From Isoetes taiwanensis (lineage: Eukaryota; Streptophyta; Lycopodiopsida; Isoetales; Isoetaceae): a stretch of 64,000 bases of DNA. A model generated the notes under the pieces. The model was not told the DNA's origin. It worked only from the letters and a program-made list of their open reading frames with translations, and did not search any database. The translations under genes were made by a program, and so were the position numbers. Positions within the stretch are counted from its first letter, which is position 1. Each line of letters begins with the position of its first letter. Location: positions 10,564,697 to 10,628,696 of the forward strand of contig JAJEKV010000034.1 of the NCBI GenBank assembly GCA_021234155.1. Reading direction: 5' to 3'. Positions 24,075 through 35,911 of this stretch are shown piece by piece.

Positions 24075-25310
24075 AACTTTGTGATTTCCTCGTCCCATGT
24101 CTATCAGTCTTCAGTTATCTTGGCGCCTAAAAAAGTATCTTCCAAGCTCCAGAGCATTATAGGCAGATTTATTTCCTATGGCCAAAACAAGAGGTGTTGG
24201 ACCCCTGTAGCCATGAAGGAATGCTGCAATATCAAGAGGTATGGGGGGTTGGGAGTGATCAACATAGAGAAACAGGGAGTAGCACTTGCAGCCAAATACT
24301 TCTACAAGGCTGCCTACAACAAGATTAATCACCCGGTGTCAATCATTATCAGGCATTACTTGGGTAAATGCACTTCATATGGATGGAGAAACTTGAGAAT
24401 AATCTCCCCCATTCTATCTATTTCCCCTTCTCGGTTCCCAACTCCACCCCTGGCTTGCTTAAAAAATGGATTAGGGCTTGGAATCAGGTAAAAGGGATGT
24501 TTAAGTGGAAGGAAGGGTTGTCTATGAATCAATCAATTTTTTGGAACCCAGCTCTTCTTACTAACAACTCTTCTTTGTGTTTGGCATGCCATTTTCCTGA
24601 GCAGGCTAAGATCTGGAATTCCAAAGGCATTTGCCTGATCAGGGATTTGTTTGATGATCAGGGAATTATTCCTTTCAGGGATTCGGTGCTGTCGGAAGAA
24701 GAAGATTGTGAAGCTCTCTACAACAATATATGCACCATGCTTATTCAAGGAAAATGGACAGAAGGGGATAATAATTGGAACCACAAGGGAAAGGCAGAAT
24801 TCAAAGTTAAAAGCAGCTTACAGATTTTTGATGAAGGACCAGCCCATGACCATGCATAATAAATGGCAAATAGAGAAGGAAAGATGCACTAAGAATCTTA
24901 ATTTCATGTGGTCTAGCCCTATCCCTCCTAAGGTCAAATCCTTCATGTGGCAGGTGTGGCACAAGGCATTAGCAACGAACTGTAAAAGATACAGAATCCA
25001 AATGGCAGACTCGGATGTATGCCCTAGATGTCTGTCACAAAAGGAGGATGAGAATCATCTCTTTAGAACCTGCTTGTGGTCAGAGTGGGTTTTAGAATTA
25101 GCCTCGAACATCACTGGCACTGATCTTATTTCTCTGAGTTCTACAGATTTTTTCATGCCGGATCAACCCAACGACTGGAGAATTTATATCATCCTGTGGA
25201 GAATTTGGAAAGGAAGGAATGATTTCATATTCAATAATGAAATTATCCACCCGGAGGCAGTTATCAGACAGATTGAATATGACATCAAATGGATAATTGC
25301 GGCTGGTTAA
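24075..25310 (+). mobile_element. L1-type LINE 3' half with zf-RVT domain, 5'-truncated
   Basis: 24081-24491 encodes the post-RT linker (WTPVAMKECCNIKRYGGLGV). 24368-24859 continues in another frame. 24810-25310 holds the reverse-transcriptase zinc-binding domain: FMWQVWHKALATN, DVCPRCLSQKEDENHLFRTC, then WRIWKGRNDFIF. These are the usual C-terminal signatures of plant L1 polyproteins. The RT catalytic region is missing because the copy begins abruptly after the polypurine tract. Frame shifts near 24400 and 24800 break it. No poly(A) tail is obvious after 25310. Confidence 0.8.
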
Positions 25311-25809
25311 CTCTTAAAACGATGATTCTTATTATGTTTTGGTGCTATGCAGGGATTATATTCATGCTGTTGTGCAAGCTTAAGTGGAAGATAATGGACG
25401 AGCACGCGAACTAGGAATGGATTAAGGTCTTTGGGCCGCCGGATCTGGAAGGGCATAACGAGCCATGTTTCTGCGGATGCTGTTGTGATCAAAACCCTGA
25501 TGCTCGAAGGGGTATGATCTGTGAAGCCAAAGACAACAAGGGGAGGTTTAATATGACGATGGCGGAATCATGTCTTTGTATTTTCTGTACTCTCTCAGCT
25601 ATGGTCAGAGGTAGAGGCCGAAAATCAGGAAACTTGAACCTGAAATCTCACTTCTAGTTAGTAAATATCCCACTTCTGGACAGTTACTGTTTAAATGTCG
25701 CAGATTTATGCATCTGATCTGAGCTTCCTTTTTGATTATCCTAAACCAAAAACTCTATGGGTTATACTTCCATGTAAAAAGTAGTTTTGTACCTATACTT
25801 ATATAAATA
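25311..25809. other. Spacer after L1 fragment
   Basis: Possibly LINE 3' UTR at first; no conserved tail recognised. Nothing else seen before the hairpin motif. Confidence 0.3.
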
Positions 25810-25837
25810 CTAGAAAAAGTGCCCAGCGTTGCTGGGC
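25810..25837 (-). mobile_element. Helitron-like 3' terminus (hairpin + CTAG)
   Basis: On the minus strand the hairpin GCCCAGC-AAC-GCTGGGC is followed after 7 nt by CTAG and then T. This matches the 3' end structure known for Helitrons. Two further copies, in plus orientation, are at 35912-35939 and 36550-36577. The element body would extend to higher coordinates; its other end is not identified. Confidence 0.5.
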
Positions 25838-26095
25838 TTCTGTTGGGATTAAATAACAGCAATATTGTTCAAGCAATGTTGAGCTTTGTCCTACTACAAA
25901 CCCTTGAAATTATACCTTGACATTATGGCATTGATTTTCTGAAAAGTATAGTTGTTTCAAAACTTGTCAGTATATTCTTCAACCAATGGTCTCCTCGATT
26001 TTTAGTTCAATCGTACCAGCACACCTCATGTGTCAATATGAAGTTAAAGCAATAATATCATTGAATTCACCTCATTCATACTCGCATCTAACATC

Positions 26096-26203
<108 letters not shown>

Positions 26204-27183
26204 AAGGTCAGCGTTGCCATTTTTTTTTTTTTTTTTGAGATGTCTATGTCCGATATTTTATATTAAGTAAAGCAATCTTTGTTGAGAATTTTACAATATC
26301 CTCAACTATAATGGAATGATATACATGATTCTATTCAAGTATTTTCGACCTTCAATTTTCCGAAGATTTATGTACTTAGATTATGGCTTTACCATTCGAA
26401 TTTATTGCTAATTTGAATACATTAACAGCGTGCTAGTTCGGAGGATGCGTATAATAGACCGAGGTAGAGAATATATGTACCTTCAAATGGCACTTGAATA
26501 TGACGCGAAATGTCAAAAAAAAACAAAAAAGCTGTCGAGCTCCTTTCGTTGTTCTCAATGGTGAATGTGAAAACGTGTTTGTAAGATTTCTTGGATGGAT
26601 GTTAATCCAATCATATTATTAACTGTGTCGTATTTTATACGTTTAATATTTTACAATTAGGGTTTTCAACTCGATGGCAAAGGTTATGTCATTTAACAAA
26701 GGTGGAAGGGCCCCTGGTTGGAAATATTTTCTACTCCATGTTGGTTGCATCCTTTAACCCTGCGTGGTGAAATAAATGTGATTAACTTATGTTTACACTT
26801 TCTGTCCAACTTGTGGGCCAATGCTGATCGGAAACAAGCCATCCATGAACCCCCATGTAAGGCTATGCCTACACCAAATTACCTGCATCATGTTCTGATG
26901 CGATAGATTATAATTACAATCTGGGTCTGTAATAAGGCCAAATCAGCACCCTTGAACATTGCGGGTGCTTAAGCCAACTTCTCATTTGGTAATGTATGTT
27001 AGCAATTTGGTAATGTATGTTAGCAGTTCGCGTCTATGCATTGGCCGAGGACATGTGGATAACTCTTTCAATATTCAGTATTTAAGGTCTTACACTCCAT
27101 GGAGCAAAAATATGGCCATATTGATACAGTAGGAAAATTGGGCAGGTGTGGGTACTCCAGTTTAGAGGATTGACATCAATTCT
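26204..27183. other. Spacer with no recognised gene
   Basis: AT-rich. GCAATTTGGTAATGTATGTTA is partly duplicated in tandem near 26985-27022. No domain or plausible exon chain seen. Confidence 0.35.
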
Positions 27184-28008
27184 CTACAAATCTAAAAAAT
27201 GCAATACGATGCTTTGCGCACACCAACCAAAAAAAAAAAACTCCGTTGCCATCTCTCCACACATGGCATCATCACAAATTTCGGAGAGTTCTAGTATGTG
27301 ACCACTATTGCGGGAAACTTTAGTAGTTATGTTTTTATTTTTAAATTTGTAGCCTGCAACTTCAAAATCACTTACATTCCCATAACCAGCCTGCAAATTT
27401 GCAATATACCAAAGGTTTAAGCAAACTTAATTACATCTAGGCAAACAATGTTAGAGCAAGATCTTGAAATTCCAAATTAAATAAAAAAACAGATCTATTA
27501 TCTATGTGGTTGGCAGCAAAGGCAAATCTCTATCGGTTTACATCATGGTATACCTTTGCTTGTGTGATTGCAAGATCCCCTGTTCCCGTATCTACCACAA
27601 AGAACTTGGAAAGAAGGTTTATGCGGTAACTTTTGTATAGGAAAGCATTAAATGAACACCTGAGGCTCTAAATCAAATCCAGGCATTTCTACATGAAGAA
27701 TCACAGCCTTGTGCTCCCTATGAGGAATTCGATAGCCTGCTCCATATTCTTAAATAGCCTGCTCCATATTATTCTAATGTATTTACTCTGCAAAACAGAT
27801 TTATATTGTTGCAAGTGGCTATCAGTGGTGTCACACTGCTTGGTGGCCTGAGTTGGTAATTTCCCTGCCCGTTTGCATAGTACAAAATAAACAAAGAAGG
27901 AAGGTGAAATTCTTGTTTTTGACGGCTATGGTAATTGCCCCTCGCCCGAAGCCGCATTCTCCAATCGATTCTGCATCTGGAGTTTCTCTCCGTGGACGAT
28001 AAAATCAT
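27184..28008 (-). CDS. Hypothetical plant gene, 5' exons (partial)
   Basis: Minus-strand ATG at 28008 opens a basic N-terminus (MILSSTERNSRCRIDWRMRLRARG). A second likely exon begins at about 27391 after an acceptor-like TTGCAAATTTGCAG, reading AGYGNVSDFEVAGYKFKNKN and then HILELSEICDDAMCGEMATEF to about 27235. Codon use and the splice context look gene-like, and a telobox lies about 250 bp upstream of the ATG. No domain is recognised, the connecting introns are not resolved and the 3' end is unknown. Confidence 0.35.
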
Positions 28009-28252
28009 ATTCTATTCTATTCTATTCTCATGCGTCGGACAAAGGAAATACAGTGGTCGAATGAAGGTCCAGTGGTAGGCCGAAATAAGGAAAAAAATTG
28101 GCAGATAATGGTTTTTTGGCGGAGGAAGGTTGCCTCCCAGACAACAGCTAAACTGAAAGTAATAAGATTCCCATTTTATTAAAAGTTTGAGTTAAATATA
28201 TCTTGACCTTGATATTGTACATTGTGATCTTCGGTTGGAAAGACTCCCGGAT

Positions 28253-28268
28253 GAACCCTAAACCCTAA
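28253..28268. promoter_or_regulatory. Telobox-like AAACCCTAA pair
   Basis: AACCCTAAACCCTAAC: two plant telomere-type units. In plants such teloboxes are common in promoters of growth-related genes. The position upstream of the minus-strand start at 28008 suits that; a promoter role is inferred. Confidence 0.4.
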
Positions 28269-28834
28269 CATTCAGCATTCCAGACCACAGAATTTGCAAG
28301 CTGGTTGAAAATTCACTCCATGTCACTGCATTCACATCATGTTCAACTTCCCGTTGCCATAGCCATGTATGTCAAAGTAAGTTATCCTTCTTGCAGCCAG
28401 CCACTTGGTTTTCAATTCAATAAATTCTGCAGTTTTTATGACACTAGCAAAGACAAAATATTGAGAATCCTTATTCCATTTTCATTTTCAAAACACAAGC
28501 TGGTAATTACAACTTGGTGTTTACAATCTGGGCTCAATTTTCCCAATATACTGAATAGAGTTCATAATGGTGCAGTAACGTTCTGTAACATTTGGTTATA
28601 ATTCTTTGTTAATGGTAAACGCCTTCAGTGGTCCATTTCTTCCTGCAACCCTGCTTCATCATCTAACGTAACTGTACAGAACTTTCATGACTTCAGAAAG
28701 TGACCTCTTATTGACTGGACACATCAGCTAATGGCGAGAGATAATTCCATCAAAAATTAGCACAATCTTCTGTTTTTGCACCGCACAGTGAAGCAGGTTG
28801 TTCACCCTTTTGTAATGTCCTGGTCGTGCTAGTA

Positions 28835-29430
28835 GACCGAAGGTGGAGCGCTCGAAGAGAATCTGCAGACTATGTCACTTGAATGTAATTGAGTCGGAGG
28901 AACATTTCATCTTCACATGTCCAGTCTATTATGAAATACGAGGCAGATTCCATTGCCTATTTCGGGAACCTACCTCCCTCTCCAAACTGATCGCCTATGA
29001 AGATCAGAAATGTATAGCTCTTTTTCTGCACCAAATGACTGTGCATAGAAGAAATCTATTAAAGGAGCAAGCTGGGGGAAGAGTGGGACATGAAAACGAT
29101 CCTACGCAAAGACTGATCACTTTCTTTCTCATTGGAGGTGATAATGATAATAAACAGAAGGCAGGTTCTCTTCCCGAACCATCTCATCCAATCTCAAAAG
29201 GAGTAACCATGAAAGTGCCGAGAAGAAGAAAGCGGACGGTAAAGGATAAACATAAGCAGTCCTTCAAAAGAGAAAACAAGTCTGACATTACTTTATACTT
29301 TGAGCCCGTGGCCAAGAAGACAAAAGTTTCTTAATCTCATTGTTTTAGTTTTCTTTTTCCTTTTTTATGCAATATCTCTAGGTGGCTGCAAATGCGCCCC
29401 TAGCTGGACGTTAATATAATCTTTCTTTTC
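28835..29430 (+). mobile_element. LINE 3'-end fragment with zinc-finger C-terminus and basic tail
   Basis: ERSKRICRLCHLNVIESEEH (C-x2-C...H-x4-C) is the C-terminal zinc-knuckle-like segment also seen in the LINE near 55585. The frame then runs on for about 110 codons to a Lys/Arg-rich end (VPRRRKRTVKDKHKQ, VAKKTKVS) with a stop at 29332-29334. The 3' end GGACGTTAATATAATC near 29409 resembles the LINE end at 57373 (inverted there). It is strongly 5'-truncated and abuts the 3' end of the GT8 coding sequence. Confidence 0.7.
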
Positions 29431-30099
29431 CAAGGTTTGTACCTCCCATTAAAATGAAGAATCTTAGCTTGGTCTGCTTCTGGGGAGAGGAAAGGTCTTT
29501 TCCTGGCCGTTTTCCATACAACTTGCTTATGTATTCTCTTTCAGCTTCACTAAATTCTTTTCGCCCAAGACCCCGAACATTCCACAGTATGTCCAGTTTC
29601 AAATACTTCTTGTAAAGTGCTAACAAGAAAGGAGGCTGTGAAACACCGTACCTACAACGACAAGGAAAAAAATACTATTAGGGTAACATTTATAACACCA
29701 CTACTATAAACTACGAAAAATATGGAACTCTGTATTATGGTGGTCAATCCAATCATGAATATAGCTCTTATCATGCCGTGGACAAAAAATATGTGCACTC
29801 TAACACCATGCTTACTTGTAGAGAGGCAAATCTGCACTACTAAACTCATCCAACCACCGTTCAATAGTTTCAGTCAGGTTTTCCTGTAGCCACTTCTTCA
29901 CATCAATGACCAAGACACCTCGATTAAAAACACAGGCATCTGGATCGAAACCTTCATTTGGTAGCCACGACCATTGCGCTTTCTCTATCTTGTGAAGCAA
30001 ATCAAAATTGAAATACATATAGAACTTTTGTGAACAATCCTCCACTGCAGCTACTGCATGACCTTCAAGATCAACATCATAAATTTCTTCTATGGCAGC
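29425..30099 (-). CDS. GT8-family glycosyltransferase, C-terminal exons, truncated
   Basis: Exon 30099-29818 follows an acceptor TTGGATATGCAG and encodes AAIEEIYDVDLEGHAVAAVEDC, then DPDACVFNRGVLVIDVKKW, typical of family 8 retaining glycosyltransferases (nucleotide-sugar to sugar or glycan transfer in Golgi or ER). The exon ends before GTAAGCATGG. The next exon (from 29646) reads YGVSQPPFLLALYKKYLKLD, then ILWNVRGLG. After a frame change or mini-intron (CCTTTCCTCTCCCCAG is acceptor-like), an AKILHFNGRYKPW segment matches the conserved LLHWNG-KPW motif. The pattern PPxLLALY...LDxxWNVRxLG recalls GLT8D1-like members more than GAUT/GATL. The N-terminal DxD half is not found, and the C-terminus runs into the LINE at about 29425. 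Confidence 0.65.
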
Positions 30100-30119
30100 C
30101 TGCATATCCAAGTATGAAA

Positions 30120-31735
30120 CAAGAAGAGAGCCAAGAGAAAGAAAGTAAATAAAATGATAGTTTCAGTTACATAAACAGGTTCGAGACTTGGCAATCCAGG
30201 ACCTGCCCAGACACATGAAATGAGCTAGCTGACAAACCCATTATATGAACAAAGACACAAAAAGCTGTAGTTCTCATTAGTCCCTTCTCTTCCATACATC
30301 ATGCGCGTGATACCATTAAAAGCACAGATGCTAGTAAGAACCTTCAGATGTCAGCAAAAAATTGCGCTACTGATTCTTACACGGGGTTGCATGTCCACAT
30401 TTTATCCAGAAATAAAACATGCACATTAGGCTTAACATGCGGATATCCATCATTGAGACATACTATAGGATAAACTTGCTGACCACATGGGCAGTCTATA
30501 GGCTACAAGTTAAAAAATAATGTTGCTAGGCAGAGCCACAGGGCTGTAGGCATTAAATCTAATGTATTGAACCTAACATCTGCATAGGCTAGATGATGGA
30601 AGCAGTAATAGTATTAGGGGGATTCTTGACTCACAATGCAGAGGGAAAATAAAACATGGGAATTCAGTAGGGAGATATAATGCTAGGGAATCTTAGTTGT
30701 GGTGATTTGGCAATAGCACATGGGCAGTCTATAGGCTGCAGATTAAAAAATCATGTTGCTAGGCACAGCCACAAGGTTGTAGCGCGCACAGGACTCTGCC
30801 AATGCATAAGTTAAACCAATAAATGATTCAAGCAATCGATTGCATTCTCTGAATAGATATTTGGGTGGCTACGGCTTCTTCTTTCCTTATTTTTCGCAAC
30901 TGGGTGCAGCGCACGAGTGGCATTTTAGTGGACAATATGCATCTGCTGGCAACCTCAAGAGTCTGCCCATATCTTCTACCTAAAGAAAAATCATGTGAAA
31001 CTATTGTAGGGCGGTTTGTCTTATTGTGTTTCCAGATCTTGGTTTTCAAAAACTGCTATGTCCGAAATCTTGGGTCCCTGATGCTTTTTTTGAAAGCATG
31101 GTATTTGCAAAACATGTTCAATACGTCATCTATTAGCCTGCTTGAACAAAATATACGAATAGCATGGCCTTGGCTCCAGGTCATTTGAGCTTTGCCAATT
31201 GCATAAGACTTGGGGAATAAGTCCCGCCTCTGGATATCTTTCAAGTATGAAGACTTGGGGAATAAGTCCCTTATGCTTTTTTAGAAAGCATGGTATTTGC
31301 AAGGCATGTTCAATAACGCAGATCTAATAATAACATAACAACACATCTGCACACACCTTAAATCGCTAACGTCTTGCTTCATATGAACAACGTACCCACC
31401 ACAGATCAATCGGTACCAGCTTCACAAGCCTACAACAACGACAGATCCATCAGCCAGCATCAAGAATTGATAATCCAGCAATCTATGTGAAAGAAGAAAA
31501 TATACCTCATATTTGCTCGTTTCCAAATTTGCTGGAGACGACCTGTTGCAACTCAACCTTATTCATCTGTTGAATGAAAGGCATGCACAATCGTCTTTTG
31601 CAATCGTCCTTTGCACAAACGTCTGCAATAATGGATAACATCTTGCCCCATATAATGCAGTCTCGGTATTTGTGCATATATCTGAATTTCAGACAATGTA
31701 GTATGCTGTAGAAACTCTAACTAAAAATTTATCAT
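30120..31735. other. Probable intron/intergenic sequence with local duplications
   Basis: CACATGGGCAGTCTATAGGC and about 50 following bases occur at about 30484 and again at about 30719. A segment around GAAAGCATGGTATTTGCAA occurs at about 31094 and 31273. No exon of the GT8 gene is recognised here. Confidence 0.4.
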
Positions 31736-31828
31736 ATGTCAAACAAAATTGCCAAGTTCATTTTGATTGAGAAAATAATAAAGAGAAAAGATCCAGAAAA
31801 GAGAAAAACTTGGGATCAAGTAGACTAA

Positions 31829-32032
31829 CCTGAAGGAAAAGTCATTCTTAGCCCAGCCATGTTGTCCAAGGAGCGAGAATGTTACCCCAGCGGCTGCAAA
31901 GGCTGCTACCACTGCTGGGCTGAAAAAAGCAGTGGAATGCACGACCTTGGAAATAGAGGAAGCCAACCATGAAGACCCACCAGCCGGACCAATAGCCAGA
32001 TCCAATATAAAGGTTAGTCCTGCCATAGCCAC
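31829..32032 (-). CDS. Hypothetical gene, first exon (partial)
   Basis: Minus-strand ATG at 32032 reads MAMAGLTFILDLAIGPAGG and then an Ala/Val/Phe-rich stretch with GLTF/GVTF hydrophobic segments, ending FSFR before a GTTAGT donor at about 31828. A targeting peptide or membrane segment is possible. It could be the 5' exon of the GT8 gene 1.7 kb away, but nothing in the sequence proves a link. No domain is recognised. Confidence 0.3.
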
Positions 32033-32436
32033 TCTCTCACAAAACTGGTTCGATTTGCTTCACTGCCACAATTTGCCAGAAAAAAAAAACCGAACAGAAA
32101 CACATGGCCGAAACCTCCAGACAAACAAGCAGGGCCGAAAAACGTATTGCCATCTTAGATCTTTGAATTTTCCTATCAACGGACCAAAATGAAAGATGGT
32201 GCACATACCATCCAAAAATGGCTTATTGCTTCGTGATCCAAGCTCAAGCTCTGCCTGCAAAGAGGGGTCCGACTCGAGGAGCCGTGAGAGGGGTCAAAGA
32301 GAAAAAAAAAACCGTCTACAGCAGAAGAAAGCAAGCGGCGGGCCAAACAAAAACCGTGTAATCAACGAACAAGAAACCCGAAAAAAATTGGACGCGCAAG
32401 ATTTTGCGCACAGATTATCCCAAAACTCATTTATCC

Positions 32437-32437
<1 letters not shown>

Positions 32438-32522
<85 letters not shown>
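32438..32522. repeat. (ATT)n microsatellite
   Basis: About 28 ATT units with one TTTATT interruption. No LINE sequence precedes it, unlike the similar tract at 55862. Confidence 0.95.
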
Positions 32523-32524
<2 letters not shown>

Positions 32525-32840
32525 ATAATAATATAAAGTTTTAGTGTATGTCGTGCATAAAACCCTAAAACTTTCGACGGCCCAGATTTCACTTAAAATT
32601 TTGGACGGTCCTTGATTTTGCTAGGGTTGCTTGATTTTGCTAGGGTTTTAGGGCCCAGACAGACTCCCGTTCTTTTTCTCTCCGGCATTTGGCATTGCGG
32701 CTATGGCAAAATGGTAAGCGGCAATGGAACCGGCAGCTCCTATGCTTCGAAAAGAGAAGAGCTCTGCTTATTTTCTGTGAAGTTATGGGTTTCATAGACT
32801 CTCCCATCTCTTCCAACAAGCTCGAGGATCGGAAGTATTC

Positions 32841-33390
32841 CATTAGGGTTTTTTTGAGATTAAAAAAGGGCCTTCAAAACATGCCAACTAAGCCAAATGA
32901 AGATAAATGAACTACCAATCAGAAATCAGAGCCTGACGGGTCCAGTCAGCAAAACTGTTATAACTAACTCACTGGATCACATTTTCTAGCATAACTATTG
33001 ATAAAAAAGTCCAAGTGAGCTCTCGTTTAGTGCAATAGATAGATCTCGTTGAGATCTTTCCAACCTTAGGTGCTTTGCATATATTTTAACCACTTATGAT
33101 TGTCAAAACTCCAAAAAATATGGTTTTTACCATTTTTTACTATCCTACGGGACTAAAAGATATGCAAAACCACCAAGGTTAGAAAGATCTCAATGAGATC
33201 TATCTATTGCACCAAAGAAGAGCTCATTTGGACTTTGCTATCAACACTTATGCTAGAAAATGTGATCCAGTGATTTAGTTATAACTGTTTTGCTGACTGG
33301 ATTACCAGTTCTGTTTTTTGATTGGTAGTTCAGATAGCTTAGTCAGCAGTTCTTAGAAGGCCCTTTTATGATCTCAAAAAATCCCTAATG
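32841..33390. mobile_element. Fold-back MITE, 550 bp with ~245-bp arms
   Basis: Starts CATTAGGGTTTTTTTGAG and ends CTCAAAAAATCCCTAATG. Each arm of about 245 bp is the imperfect reverse complement of the other, e.g. CAGTCAGCAAAACTGTTATAAC at 32943 against GTTATAACTGTTTTGCTGACTG near 33278, and AGATAGATCTCGTTGAGATC against GATCTCAATGAGATCTATCT. The loop of about 75 bp is at 33090-33165. No coding. No clear target duplication. Confidence 0.8.
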
Positions 33391-34190
33391 TAACGCTTTT
33401 GAAGTTTTCTAATGCATCTATGCTATGAATAGTTAAGCTTCCTGGAAATCGTATGCATTTTTGTTTATATGTAGACAGTTTGAAAGGGCATCGGAAAGGT
33501 GCAAAGCTCCGGAAAGGAGCTTAGGGAAGAACTAACAAGCTATGAGATTAAGTTTGTGCATGGACTAAGATCGATTCCAAGCTTAGAAAGACCACAAGGA
33601 TCAGGCTTCGAATCGGAGACTCGAGAACGGATGGAAGAGGGTCAAGTTTTTCTCTCCTCATCTGTGATCTGTGTGAAATGCTCAAGTCTGTAGCGCAGGA
33701 ACAAAGGTCGGACCCGTTAAATCGCTCAATCAGAAACGGATGGAGGCTGGGTTCAAATATAATATCAGGCTCTTTGAAGGTGATCAAGCAAGTTGAGAAC
33801 ATTTACAACTCTTTCCCATTGTTTTGAGATTCCAAGTGCTTCAGGAATTAGGGGACATCTCTGTCCATAAAGTGGTTGCCCTTACTTTACCAATATCCTT
33901 CAACTTTGGTGGCCAAACACCTTCGTAGAAAGATGGTGAAGTTATGCATTGAAAACTTTATGAGCCACATGTTTGAAAGAAATGGTTTCAAGTTCAGCAG
34001 AAACATCTTTCCTTGAATCATACGAATGCCTGAATTTGATGCATTTATAAGGCATTGGTTTGAAATTCTTATAAAGGTTTCTAGATCCATAAATCCGCAT
34101 ATAAATGAAATGATAAGTACTTTGTTATGCTTTTTTTGTTGTCCCTTTATGTGTCTTTGATTTTCTAAGTGCTGATGTTTATTTTATTCC
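33391..34190. other. Spacer or intron upstream of the pseudouridine synthase exon
   Basis: A 64-codon plus frame (33499-33693) has no domain. Upstream of the MITE, a plus-strand MGFIDSPISSNKLEDRKYS frame at 32787-32840 could be an N-terminal exon into whose continuation the MITE inserted; this is speculative. Confidence 0.3.
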
Positions 34191-34191
34191 A

Positions 34192-35122
34192 GAACGCCAC
34201 AAAGATTGGTATTTCTGTGAATTGCAGATTCTTGAATGTCAGAAACTGCCTTGGCCTTGGCCTTCAGAAACCATGCCCATGCAAGGAAAATATGACTGCA
34301 AGTGGCCTGATCCGGATTACTCTTATGAATATAAAATAAGGTTGTCCACAGGCCGTACACATCAGGTAATAATTTGCTTGTGGTGGTTTAACGCTACAAC
34401 CTCACTGTAAGAAAGCACAATTATTTTAGCCAGCCAGGCATTGAAGGTGCAACTGAAGCCCTCCATGTCTCACTCATATTCATGTCAGGTTTTGGTGAGA
34501 TTCTACTTTTGAAAATGCTAGATAATTGTTAACACTGTATACTCATGGCCATGCTTCATCTTTAATACTATTATCCAGTCCTCCATGTTTCACTCATATT
34601 CATGTCAGGTTTTGGTGAGATTCTACTTTTGAAAATGCTAGATAATTGTTAACACTGTATACTCATGGCCATGCTTCATCTTTAATACAGATTTATACAG
34701 TGCATATAATTTTCAACAATACATAATGCGGATCTGAGAACAAAAGCGAGGGAGTTAAAAAGGAATGGGGTGGTAACAGAATCTCTGTGACCAAGGGTTA
34801 TCATATGAGGTTTTGAAAAGTTTCAATCTCTGCCTTAAGGCAAAGTATCTGGAAAATAAAGAATGGGACTTAGAGCTTCATATCCAAATAAGCCCTGCAC
34901 CTCCAAGATTTTGAGAGATACTTTTGTCTTAGTAACTAATTTCCAGCTCACTACAAAAACATCTTTGGATTTGTCTACATGTATCTATCTCTGATGTTTA
35001 TACTTCCTTCCTTCCTTCCTTCCTTACAGCCTGTATTACTGGCAACTTCAAATACAATAAAATTTGTTCATCCAAAGTTTCCAGCATATCCAAGGATATC
35101 TCAAGGGAAAGTTTGGAATGAG
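34192..35122 (+). CDS. RluA-family pseudouridine synthase, internal exon(s)
   Basis: After the acceptor TTATTTTATTCCAG, the exon 34192-34366 reads ERHKDWYFCELQILECQKL, PWPWPSE, YSYEYKIRLSTGRTHQ and stops at a GTAATAAT donor. The (K/R)LxTGRTHQ motif with the preceding CxKxPWP segment is that of plant RluA-type RNA pseudouridine synthases, which isomerise uridine in organellar or cytosolic RNA. A later open stretch, 35028-35122 (PVLLATSNTIKFVHPKFPAY), between a CTTCCTTCCTTACAG acceptor and a GTAAGCC donor, may be a further exon. The catalytic-Asp exon is not found, so the gene is partial or broken. Confidence 0.6.
34461..34689. repeat. 120-bp tandem duplication
   Basis: CTCCATGT(C/T)T CACTCATATT... 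to CATCTTTAATAC occurs at 34461-34568 and again at 34581-34688, nearly identical. It lies in the intron after the pseudouridine synthase exon. Confidence 0.9.
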
Positions 35123-35689
35123 GTAAGCCAACTTAATTGGGCAAGGTAATTTAGTGTTGGTTTGCGTCCTCAATTTGTTCGATCATTGTTTTAGGATGTA
35201 GATTAACTTGGACAAGTGGGTATGGAATTGAAGAAAAACAAAATGCACATAACAAAATGAGTAGTTACAAGAAAATTTGAGATCCAATAGTTTGATATTT
35301 ATTTAAAAATATAGAACATTGCAAAGTGGACATGAAATTTAGCACCGTAGACGTTTATAAACAAATCATTTCGCAAAAGGCTAGAGTAAAATATATGTGG
35401 TTCTCGATTGCCATTTCATAATGCTTTTAGGTTAATTCCATGAATTTGGTTACTTGCATGCACAATTGTTTGTCCTTCCGCAAACAAACGATACCGTATA
35501 AAAATGCAAAATAGCTTGAACTAAAGATAAGCTTGAACTAAAGATAAGAAATGAGAAGACTAGCTCTCTTTAGTGTGGTCATGGAATTTCTTCTACGCTT
35601 TGGCTTCCATGTCTCTTGATCCTGACCTCTAGCTCCTATGTTTCATGCAACAACATTATACAGGCATGACATAGTGTAATTATACTACC
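35123..35689. other. AT-rich spacer
   Basis: GCTTGAACTAAAGATAAG is repeated in tandem near 35515-35545. No coding or known element seen. Confidence 0.35.
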
Positions 35690-35870
35690 ATGCATTAAAA
35701 GTAAATGTGAACAAATTTATTAAAAGTAAACGTGAACAAACACAAGACGTCATGCATTAAAGATAAATGTGAACAAATTTATTAAAAGTAAATGTGAACA
35801 AATCCAACATGCATTAAAAGTAAATGTGAACAAATTTATTAAAAGTAAATGTGAACAAATCCAAGACGTC
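35690..35870. repeat. Minisatellite, three ~60-bp units
   Basis: Units beginning CATGCATTAAA(A/G) start at about 35690, 35752 and 35809. Each contains two GTAAATGTGAACAAAT words, so a half-period of about 28 bp is also visible. The array ends 40 bp before the Helitron-like hairpin at 35912. Confidence 0.8.
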
Positions 35871-35911
35871 AGTGTATCCACATGACTATCATTTAAAGGT
35901 TACCAACTTTT

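Noticed and set aside
22627-24098. Several 90-200-codon frames on both strands in the purine tract
   Set aside because: Low-complexity Lys/Arg/Glu or Phe/Pro/Ser translations forced by A/G composition; no start context, domain or splice structure.
28253-28268. Interstitial telomere
   Set aside because: Only two units; a telobox is the simpler reading.
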